From Erodium maritimum (lineage: Eukaryota; Streptophyta; Magnoliopsida; Geraniales; Geraniaceae), in NCBI GenBank assembly GCA_963921825.1, contig OY997593.1:66076039-66140038 (forward strand): a stretch of DNA of 64,000 nucleotides, read 5' to 3'. Each line of letters starts with the position of its first letter. Positions within the stretch are counted from its first letter, which is position 1. A program made the translations under genes and the position numbers. Shown piece after piece: positions 55,108-64,000 of the stretch. A model generated the notes under the pieces. That model saw only the letters and a list, made by a program, of their open reading frames with translations, made no database searches and had not been told where the DNA came from.

Positions 55108-57691
55108 TGTCACTCCCCAAATCCGATTGTGACCGGACTCGAGACGCGAGCTTAAAATAAATAAATACAAGGATAATTAAATTAGGTAAGTCTCAAAATA
55201 TGATAATAAATCAAACGGAAATAGTTAACAGCTCATAAAACTAGTACACAAGGTTTAATTCAAAAACAACTACAGTCTCTAGACCTACTAGACAAGACCC
55301 TCGCCGGCTCCCAAGCTCAACTGTGTCCTGCTAGCACAATTCCCGCTCAACACCTGAAACATAACAAAGTAAGGGGTGAGCTTTCGCCCTGTAGAAAAAG
55401 TAGTTAAGGTAATGAACATCGGCTCACCACCACGAGTAACCGTCCAATTAGGGCATACTAGTACAACACAACTAACTGCCAAACCGGGGTTCATAGCCAA
55501 ACTTACAACACACTCAAACGACTGCTTTCACACAATAAAACATTAACCAAACAACAAACGTATCACACACAAAGGAAACTAGCACACGTCCCGTACCGGA
55601 GTCCCCGAACTCCACCATATCATACCGCAAAGTCATCGTATCATCTCGGATAGCCCCTCGGTCCAGAGGAGACACATGCGTCGGGGCGACCGGAAACGTT
55701 CCCTAGGAACGCATCTCATCGGAGGGCCCAGAAATGTCCCCAAAGAACCATAGATCATCGGGGGTAGAAACACGACCCATAGGCCCAACCACGACCCGTA
55801 GGCCCAATATGACTCGTAGGCCCAATACGACCCGTCGGCCCAATACGACCCGTAGGCCCAATCACAACCGTCGGCCTAGATGCCCTACACTGGCATACCC
55901 CCTTGACATAGGCATCGTACCAGAATAACACACCGGGGGACCGCGCATACGTGGGACCACATCATCGGCCTAGGTACTACCCCACACCGGCACACCCCCT
56001 CGGTGTAGGTACCGTACCGGATACAACCCTCTTGGAACACACATCAAGATAATATCACACATCGCAATGCCACATATCAAGCACGACTCAACAAGCCCAA
56101 CAATCTTATCACAGTTACACCACACGTCGGTCTATCACTCACCCGACCATATCACAACCAATGATTCACATCATAACAATCATGGCACACTTGCCCACCC
56201 ATAGCAACAACATGTCACACCGAATATAATAGGTCTTGACTCTTAATCTTATCGACACTAAGTCACACAACATGCATCTCAAACAAGATCAGACATTTAA
56301 ATCAGCACACAACCTAAGGCTCGACATGACCATTCTACCAGCACGGAAATTTCTCAGAATATTGAAAGCGGCCAACACTAGTAAAATCACATCCTACATG
56401 TTACTAAGACTCGTCCGGTTATCATATAATATAAATGATCGTTCTAGTTTTATAATTACCTAGCATGCATACTAGTAACTTTTCGTAATTAGACCGGTAT
56501 TCGCTACTTTCCCTACCTCAAGAAGAACCAACGGCTACGTCTCCTAGCTGCTGACGTCCGGGCCTACCTCCGGTCTTCTCCACGATCGAGGTCCAAGCCT
56601 GGTTTTAACAGATAAGGAAGGTAATCAGTCCCGATCCAGTCTGTAACAGTCCTTTAATTTTATCAAGTAAGTCCGAAGCGTTTTTCCTTTTTAAAACCTT
56701 TAAATTCTCCATTTGTAAATTATTTGAATTAATCAATTAAAATAACTCTGCCTGACCCGGTTCCGACTCGGATCCGAAACCCGGACCCGAATCCAACCCG
56801 GATCCGACCCTTATCTGACTTAGAACAGACTCGGACCCGGCTCCAGACCCGACCAGAACCCAGCTCCGACCCAAGTCCGGACCCGAGTCCAGACCCGGTC
56901 TAGGAACCTGGGCCTGGCCCGAGGCCTGGTCCGGCACGGGGTCCATCTTGGGCCCAAGGCCCGCTCCGTCTTGTTCAGGTCTGGCCCAAGGCCCACTCTC
57001 TCTATCCGGCCCAAGGCCGACCTGGTCCGAGTGCTCGAGCACGGGAGAGAGAGAGGGAGCTAGGGCTTGCTCCGCCGGGATCTTCGCCTTCTCGTGGCGG
57101 TGGACGGCGGTGGCCGAGAGCTCGAAGAATGGGAGAGATATGGCCGGTGGGGACGCCAGGGCTCCGTCGTGGACTGGGCGGGGGAGGCGAAGTCTGGTGC
57201 GCGACCCAGGGTTCCTCCGTCGCGGATCTGGCGAGGGAGTGAAACTCGCCGGCGAGAGAGAGAACGACGCTGGAGCTCACACGGAGGGAGGAGAGTCGGG
57301 GAAGAAGAAGAAGAAGCCGGTGCGTCGCTTACCCGTGCTGATATCTCCGGCGAGCGACGACAAAGACTATTGGGTTCAAGTGGGAGCGGCGAGAGAAGAG
57401 GTAGAGGGTTGCCTCAGGGTGTGTGCACGGAAATGAGGACGAGAGTGAACAATTGAAGGGTTTTGAGTGAGCCCGAGTTGGGCTTGGGGCTGATCTCTTG
57501 CGGTTTGGGCCTGAGCTCCGCTTGGGCCTGGCTCGGGTGGCTGAGCCCAAACTGCTTCCAAATCCGTTTTTTTTTTCTTTTCCCTTTTCTTTTTTCATTC
57601 AAATCCAAAACTTAACTCGTTTTTCAACCTCGACCTCCCAATCGAACAAATTTAAAATAAAGAATCTTTTAAAACCGGAGCGACCTTTACA
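55108..57691 (-). repeat. Solo LTR E of the long-LTR family (minus)
   Basis: This 2584-bp unit starts TGTCACTCCCCAAATCCG on the plus strand and ends GAGCGACCTTTACA, flanked by the perfect duplication ATTTC (55103-55107 and 57692-57696). Read on the minus strand it is most like LTR C (start TGTAAAGGTCGCTCCGG). The TACAGGGCGAAAGCTCACCC-type block near 55375 is the family's 3' landmark. It contains GGCCCAA/GGTCCGG-rich repeats. No coding region. Confidence 0.92.
55775..55875 (-). repeat. Short tandem repeat inside solo LTR E
   Basis: Five or six copies of an 18-bp unit, TACGACCCGTAGGCCCAA and variants, lie at the hypervariable LTR position. The sequence translates to a spurious Arg/Pro/Asn/Thr repeat. 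Confidence 0.8.
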
Positions 57692-58595
57692 ATTTCCAAG
57701 ATTTACGCTCTTAGATCCCTTCCATTTTAGTCTTCCTTCCTCAACCACCTCTGATGTGGTAGAGGCCTCACGGCCGGCGGTGACCACCGTGGGTTGTTTC
57801 GCCTTAAAGTCTTGTTGAAGCTATTTTGGTTTGGGCTTTGTGGATTGTTTCTTGGGTTGTGTGTGGGTGTTGGATGGGTTTCCGATCTTCCTTGTTTTGG
57901 GTCGTCGTCCAGTGTTGTCCGGCGACAGGTTTCCACGTTTGGTAATCATAGGCCGGTTGTGGTGGAGGGTGGAGGTTTGTGAGTGGGACTTTTGTGGTGT
58001 TTCGTTGAGGTTCGATTCTAGTGACTTCTACGGCCGCTACTCCTTCCGGTGTCACAGAGGCAGTGGTGCTTTGTCCCGCGGTGGTTCTACTAGGTGGTTC
58101 GGCTCCATTAACGCAGTAGGGTTCTGTGTTTTCTGGCTTGTGAGTGGCCCGAGGCGTCTAATGCTTGGCTCGAGGTTGTGTGTGGCTCGAAGTCCGTTGC
58201 AAGGCCAAATGTGTTTGAAGTATGGTTCGTTGTATGCCGGGTCAGAGTGTCGACTAGTTTTGAAAGTATTCTTTTACTACTTTTGTTCTCTTATAGGCCC
58301 GAGGCCTTTGGGTTTTACTGGTTTGGACTTAATGTTTGGTAAACTTAGGTTTTAGACCATTTTTATTTTACATTCATGTTCATCATATCTTGATTATGAA
58401 CTTTTGAATTTTATCTGTTTGCTTCAGAGTTGGTAAATATAAGTATAGAGATTGTTAGACTCATTATTATTGTTTGACTTTTAGATTGAAGTATGTATCA
58501 ACCTGAGGTTCGTCGTTCACTTGAGAGGAATCATTCCTCTTGTCTTTGTATTTTATTTCAAATTATGTAACATATCATTTGCTAATAAAAAACAC

Positions 58596-58990
58596 GCAAT
58601 AAACTATTAAACGACTATAACTCTCTATACAAATCTCAATTTAGATCTTTTGAATCAAAAAAGTTAAACGCTATATAATTTTCTACAATTTTGCGAGGCA
58701 GAAAAACCATCATCTCCTCTAGATCTCGGCCTAATGCACATTGTTCAACTGTTTCTTTTATGCAATAATCATAATTTAATAAGCTATAGTGCTTGTGCTA
58801 TACAAACTTTCGTTCCTGATGACCCGAGTAAAGAAAAGTGCACGCGTATCCCTGATATAAAAAATTCGGAAAACGGATGCAAGTCTGTAAAGTTGAGTCA
58901 AACAAGCAACTCTTAGTCAAATCAAATGTAACAAAAAGGTTAACATATATTACTATTATTCATCCCCGATATGCATCCCATGCCCCACAC
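58596..58990. other. AT-rich spacer, nothing recognised
   Basis: No coding or repeat signal; ends with GCCCCACAC (58982-58990), the likely target copy of the next element. Confidence 0.45.
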
Positions 58991-60264
58991 ATTTTTTTTT
59001 TAAACGGAAAAGAAGTATTGTATTACAGAATCATATCAAGCTTACAAATGAGGACATAACAGTCCCGGACACCAGATTTCTGTCCCAACCGGTTGTAGCC
59101 CGTTAGGCGCTCATAGGTCCATACGTGAAGTGTGCTTTGTCTCGCAGATCCAGACTCAGGAGTTCCTCGATCCAACGTTTCAAGCAAATAGTAAACCACA
59201 ACCCTAGCTCTATCTAGCCAAAATATTATTCGACCTAATACAAAGAAGACAAAAAATAACTTAGCCTTTGGTGCGGATTCCCCAAGACCTCCCGGCTGCA
59301 GACGGTCCACCCCACCCCCGCAATGGGATATCATTCACCCCTCGGGGGGCTATAGCCCCCCGACCTTATGATCTGTTCCTGAGCTTGGCCGGTTGCATCC
59401 GTGGATTTCGGTTTCGCAGAATCTCCAACAAGCACCTCTGGCTCCTGTCTTATCCTAATATTTCGAGGCTGGGGGCCAATGCCAAGGTTGTACCTCAGTA
59501 TCCCTCGCCGGACCAACGGTATCTCCCTCCTTATGTAACGATTCACCGGGGGCCTAGGGCGTCCGGGGGGGGGGGGGCGTGTAGGTAGGGGAGTCCTCCA
59601 TCTGGACGATCATCGGCTGCGTCCTAAGGCTCGGGGGTCGCGAGCCTTGTCGCCTTGGTGACGGCGGCTGTGGACCCGGAACCCTACCTAGGATTTGCGT
59701 GCCTCATGTAGGACCCGACCGTCGAGTCGCCCTAATCGGAGGAGGGATCACCATGCAAGGCGGAGGAACAAATCGCTCCACAGGATGGATAGGGACCATC
59801 ACCGGGTTGTGGTCGCCCCGAAGAAATTCAGCACGACCCCAACCCAGATCTGGTCGTTGGTATCGGGATCGGTCCCCTGGTTCCCGGCGGTAGTCCATCG
59901 GTGGCGCGTCGAAACGATGCGGTAGGTACGTCCATAAGGACCAGGGTGCCCGCCCTTGCAAGGGCCAACCGCCCCGGCGAAGCATGCCCGGAGGTCGCAT
60001 TGCCAACCTGGGCGGAGGGGGCAGTATCCGTGGGGGATCCACCGACACGGTGATCGAGCTCTGGCTCCATTGGCCTGACAACGGTGTCCTGGTGGAGCCA
60101 TCAATGGAGACTGAGAAGAGAAATGACGTGACGTGTGGAGGAGGAGGAGCAACCCGGTTGCAGCAGACTACGTAGAGGACGACGGCGACAACAACGATAG
60201 GGGGAGACGTAAACCCTAAGAAGGGTAGGAGAGAGCCTTTAAAGAGGTAGACGGAGCGTTTTTT
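58991..60264 (-). mobile_element. Poly(A)-tailed retroposon, minus strand
   Basis: On the minus strand the element ends with TTTCCGTTT followed by a run of ten or more A (plus 58991-59002). Flanks GCCCCACAC (58982-58990) and GCGCCACAC (60265-60273) match at 8 of 9 positions, a plausible target duplication. The GC-rich body has a 189-codon minus-strand open frame (59704-60273, MWRKKRSVYLFKGSLLPF onward) of no recognised family. It could be a truncated or non-autonomous LINE or a retroposed transcript. Confidence 0.5.
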
Positions 60265-60273
60265 GCGCCACAC

Positions 60274-60780
60274 GTATTTGATAGCATTTCAATTACAAAA
60301 TTGTTCAAACTTTATATTCTATACATGGACCGACCAATTAATTAAGAGAGCAAGACAAGTTGGGGAATCCTCTACGAACTGTAGGAAAGCGAGATCAGCA
60401 ATATCATAATCATCTATTACGAAGCAATTAGTATATACACACTTCGGCCACCAAGTCTTTGAAAGTAATAATCCCACCACCAAACTAGTTTGATTTTATT
60501 CCATGCTTTATGCTATAGTTTCATCATTGACATTTATATTATATTGGAATGGTCTTTCTTTTTCATGACACCAGTCATATCCGTTGAGTTTTCCTAACAT
60601 ATATTTTTAATTTCGTTATCATTAGTAAATTAATCAATATTCTTTTGCTGTGTTGCTTTGATTCTCATGGATATAGAAGGAAAACCTAAAGACTGTTGAA
60701 TTGAAGTGCTTATTTTTTAAACGGTAAATTGCAATTTTATAACTATTTAAGAACGATTACATTGTAATGCCTCGAGGAAC
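60274..60780. other. AT-rich spacer, nothing recognised
   Basis: Simple AT-rich sequence without coding or element-end signals. Confidence 0.45.
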
Positions 60781-61867
60781 ATGCTCTTCGATCATGAAAG
60801 GTCAGTATGACCGAACACTAATTCATTGACCCTCGTATCAGAACCGTCATGGATGATATTTTGACGCTCCATGGGCAAAGAAAGAAGGCGGGGAGGAGGA
60901 ACGGGGTACCTGAGATCCTGAGGGACCTCTACAGTAATAGTGGTGGTGGGAGGCAAAGCATCGTCTATGGACCCCTCCCAGGGCCAGTCCCCGATGCTCA
61001 GATGATGCCTCATTCCTTCCAGCGGGGCATCCCCCCACCTGTGATTTGACGTGCCAGCCAGACGCATGCACCACCACTTCCCATACACCAGCAGCTGCGC
61101 TCATACGAACCAATGGCGTCGGGGCTTTCACAACATGCGCTCCTGAGTGGGCGCGACCACCACCTCCACTTCCACCCCACTCCACGACTACAGGGCAACA
61201 ATCGAATCAGTAGAGAGCTAATCTCCACCAGCCCCTCGCCGGATGTTCACATGTACAAAAGTCGGGGCTTTCGTGTAGGACCACCCTGGGAGGCCTATCG
61301 CAGGTACTTGGCCGACATCCCAAGTGAGGGATCGGGGGTCCGGGTTAGGTACCGGGTCCATTGTTACCCCGGTACCCCTCCCTCGAGATGACCGAGCCTT
61401 AGGTATCGGATCCATTGTCACCAGGGTTGGGGCCTCAAGCTCCCGCTCCCAACCCAATGCCTCACCATCTTCACCAGACTCTCCAAAGGACTATGGCGGC
61501 ACCCTAGTCGAACGTCTGACGCGTGGGCGAGGTCCTCGTGCCGCATTGAAGCCCAGTAGTCCTCTCTAAGACGCTGGGAGATGACTATGAGGATACCGTG
61601 TTGAGGCCAATGTCCGGGCTCTCCTCCGGGTCGTGGTCCCCATAGTAGCCGGTGCCTCCATCCTCGAGGTCAGATATAGGGAGCCACCAACCCCGTAGGC
61701 AGAATCGGGGCCGACCCCGCTGAAGGGTATCCAAACCCTCCTCCGCCTCCGTGCCCAGCCACGCCGAACGAACATGGAGGAGACTTCCACCGTATTGCGT
61801 CTCACCCCGTAGCGATCGTACACCAGGCGCTATAATCGGGATTTTAACACCGTGACCGAGGAGAACG
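60781..61867. other. Unclassified GC-rich region, possible retroelement body
   Basis: The region has overlapping open frames on both strands, for example a minus-strand piece reading DDALPPTTTITVEVPQDLRY. Composition is sharply GC-richer than the flanks and resembles 18760-19234 and 31330-32230 in style. No diagnostic domain. It ends where truncated LTR F begins. Confidence 0.35.
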
Positions 61868-63593
61868 CGTCACGCCCCAAATCCGATTTTGGCCGGAATC
61901 GAGACGTGACCTGAAACAATCGAGATAAAAGTAGGAAAACTGTAACAAACTCTTTTAAAGTTGAAAGCGAGTCCAAAATATTTCTCAATAATTCAATCCA
62001 AAGTTTCAAATATAGTGTCAAAACTTGACAAGTAACATAAGGTAAATAAAGTTCAACAATGTGGACCAACGCATCTCTAATACAACCCTCAAGACATCCG
62101 GAAGCTCCCGAGTCTCGAATTCCCCAGATCTCAAGTACACCTGTACACACAATAAATAAAAAAATAGGGGTGAGCTTACGCTCAGTAGGGAAAATGGTAA
62201 ACAACTCTAGCCTCCAAGCTTAATAATAAGACTGCTTTAGTTCGATGTCACAAAAGTGCTCAAAACCCTTAGACCCAAAGATATAATAAAAAAATAAAAA
62301 GCAACGAGAACAATAGCGCATTCTCAAGGATAAGGATAACTTCCCAGAGAACAAATAGAGAATTATAATAAAATAGAAAACCAACACAACTGGGAACGAG
62401 TAAACACTATTAATCAATGAAATGCTTTGGAATCAGTGTAATGAAATAATATCGTTTTTTCAACGATAACAGTAACTTAAAAGATTCCATGAAAATACTA
62501 TAACGAATCATAACTTATTAAAATGGGAGCAATTAATATCACGCCAACCACTCGCTTTTTCAAGCCTCTGATCCATGGGTAGATTCTGGGATCACATCGA
62601 TTCCCATATTCCGATCCACCAGAATACCTATGTCATATCAGATTTTCCCTTGGTCCAGAGGAGGCACATACATCGGGGCACCGGAAACCATCCCATAGGG
62701 ACGCTCATCGTCGGGATTCTCGGAAATGTCTCCAAAGGACCATATGTCATAGGGAACCAAGGTAGTACTCCCGTAGGACGCACACACTTGGGTGAAGCCA
62801 CAGTAACCATTTCTTACAGAGTAATCCAACCAACTGTCACGAGAAGTTCATCTCCAATAACCAATGCCCTCAGGCTCCAAGAATCAATGCCCTGTAGGGT
62901 CCAATAACCAATGTCATCCGGCTCCAATCATTCCCGTAAACCATTCCCACACCGGACTCCTCAACGGTGTGGGTGTCATACCCAATCACCATTAATCATT
63001 CCCGTAAACCATTCCCACACCGGACTCCTCAACGGTGTGGGTACCAGACCCCATCACCATTAATCATTCCCGTAAACCATTCCCACACCGGACTCCTCAA
63101 CGGTGTGGGTACCACACCCGACAAGCCAATGTTCCACGAATGAGAATAAGGGAGACACAAAATAACAATTCAACCAACCAACGTTCATCAAACCACAAAT
63201 TCACCATAACACACCGAAGACAAACATTTACTCCTTCCACTTACCATATACTTACCTGTCACGACCCATCGGTCCATCGATCACCTGATCGTGCCCCTTT
63301 GGCACGATCAGTCATACTCGATCATCCGTTCAAACAAACAATTAATCACCACTCAATCAATCAACCAATCATACAAGCATTCAAGTTCAATCATTCAAAC
63401 ATTCAAGCATGCGTTCAATCTAGTTTCATTAGACTCTTGATTATCCTAATAACTAGCAACCAAGCATGTGAACCTAGCACAACAACTAATCCGAGAGCTT
63501 ATCACGGCCTCTCTACCAGTAAATCAATTCCCAAGTATTGAAAGCGAGTTACACTAGTTGTTCTCATCCTAAACATGCATTCTAGACACAACC
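61868..63593 (-). repeat. Truncated LTR F of the long-LTR family (minus)
   Basis: It starts CGTCACGCCCCAAATCCG on the plus strand (first T of TGTCACG changed to C) and follows LTRs B and D in reverse for about 1.73 kb, including GGGGTGAGCTTACGCTCAGT near 62167 and GGAAACCATCCCATAGGGA near 62682. Homology stops near 63593, within what corresponds to the first 45% of LTR B, so 1.3-1.5 kb of the sense-5' part is missing. A short piece of LTR A type in the other orientation follows. Confidence 0.85.
62925..63120 (-). repeat. Tandem repeat inside LTR F
   Basis: Three copies of a unit of about 63 bp contain ATCATTCCCGTAAACCATTC, CCACACCGGACTCC and CAACGGTGTGGGTACC. Each has the inverted pair CCACACC and GGTGTGG, as in the array of LTR A. 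Confidence 0.85.
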
Positions 63594-63632
63594 AGTATTG
63601 TGGATCGGAGGGTGGCGACTTCATGTCCCACG
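63594..63632 (+). repeat. Inverted fragment of LTR A type
   Basis: The 39 bp from AGTATTGTGGATCGGAGG to GTCCCACG match the segment of LTR A near 13774-13811 in the same plus orientation, while adjoining LTR F is in minus orientation. Confidence 0.75.
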
Positions 63633-63639
63633 ACCATGG

Positions 63640-64000
63640 TTGTAAATGGCGCTAGGCGCTAGTCGGGCGGCGAAGGGTCCTAGGCGTTAGGCGGGAACTA
63701 GTCCGGGCCTAGGCGGATTTTATTATTTTAAATTATATATCATATTTTAATATATTATCTAATACTAAATTAACCGATTTCACATTTCATAAGCCCAATT
63801 CTTACCACCTAATCGGTATTTATATATAGTTTCTCATATTTTTCATAATTAACTTTTTTATTAACCTCATATTATTTTACGACTGTTCAAATTAACCAAT
63901 AATTTATTATTCTTGTTATTTAAACCAGGTTTTTTAAGACATAATCTTGATTATTATATTATTTATAAATAAAGCAAACTAACAAAGCATGTCGTGACTG
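63640..64000. mobile_element. Small inverted-terminal element (GGCGCCTAGGCG family), copy 2, cut by window end
   Basis: It starts TTGTAAATGGCGCTAGGCG and continues GCTAGTCGGGCGGCG, then CCTAGGCGTTAGGCGGG. This matches the inverted right end of the element at 25540-26023 (TTGTAAAAAACGTTAGGCG, then CTAGTCGGACGG). An AT-rich interior follows. The other end lies beyond 64000. Confidence 0.65.

Larger units (their letters stand above)
54740..58595 (+). mobile_element. LINE-derived non-coding element 3, split by solo LTR E
   Basis: The left part (54740-55107) starts with a TATCTCTCTCTAGC-type leader and CTAAACCCTAAAC. The right part (57697-58595) continues with GGTTTGGGCTTTGTGG and the block TTTGGTAAACTTAGGTTTTA, also seen near 52390, and ends CATTTGCTAATAAAAAAC, an L1-like tail. 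Without the LTR it is about 1.27 kb and has no reverse transcriptase. Confidence 0.5.

Noticed and set aside
59704..60273. A host gene of 189 codons on the minus strand.
   Set aside because: No recognised domain and it sits in a poly(A)-tailed retroposon with flanking repeats; kept only as part of that element.

Overview
This window is nuclear DNA from a flowering plant, probably a dicot. The evidence is intron-bearing plant genes (a GPI-anchored GH17 beta-1,3-glucanase, a START-domain membrane protein and a small conserved stress-type protein) set in a dense, nested pile of plant transposable elements. No bacterial operon, rRNA, tRNA or CRISPR array was seen.

Layout. 1-4.4 kb: two broken Ty1/Copia elements, the second a chimera of two families. 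4.7-8.2 kb: a PIF/Harbinger transposase element with a second PIF/Harbinger element (5412-7618) inserted in its coding region. 8.7-10.2 kb: GH17 glucanase gene, minus strand. 11.06-18.5 kb: a Harbinger-type element with two SANT/Myb-like (ORF1-like) pseudogenes, carrying a 3.2 kb solo LTR and a 1.86 kb MULE. 19.2-22.3 kb: second solo LTR. 22.7-23.9 kb: decayed ORF1-like remnant. 26.3-31.2 kb: second copy of the 11-18.5 kb element, with its own solo LTR. 32.8-33.2 kb: small gene. 33.8-39.2 kb: Harbinger element coding only for transposase, split by a 3.3 kb solo LTR just after the start codon. 39.3-42.4 kb: MULE carrying an L1-type LINE reverse-transcriptase piece. 42.9-46.8 kb: Harbinger element coding only for ORF1, containing another MULE. 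47.5-49.9 kb: START-domain gene, minus strand. 50.9-58.6 kb: LINE-derived non-coding elements, one split by a solo LTR. 59-60.3 kb: poly(A)-tailed minus-strand retroposon. 60.8-63.6 kb: unclassified DNA and a truncated LTR. 25.5 and 63.6 kb: two copies of a small inverted-terminal element rich in GGCGCCTAGGCG-like motifs.

Main themes. (1) Six copies of one long-LTR family, five of them complete solo LTRs (four with perfect and one with 4/5-matching 5-bp target duplications), none with an internal region. (2) PIF/Harbinger ORF1 and transposase functions sit on separate TAA-flanked elements. (3) Three of the five solo LTRs lie in the 5' leader or at the start codon of Harbinger genes. (4) Three non-autonomous MULEs share an architecture of long TIRs, AT-rich arms and a GC-rich, gene-like core. 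Insertion order can be read at several sites because target duplications, or an empty paralogous copy, are present in the window. Exact element ends come from reading by eye; homology assignments rest on recognised protein motifs and no database search was run.
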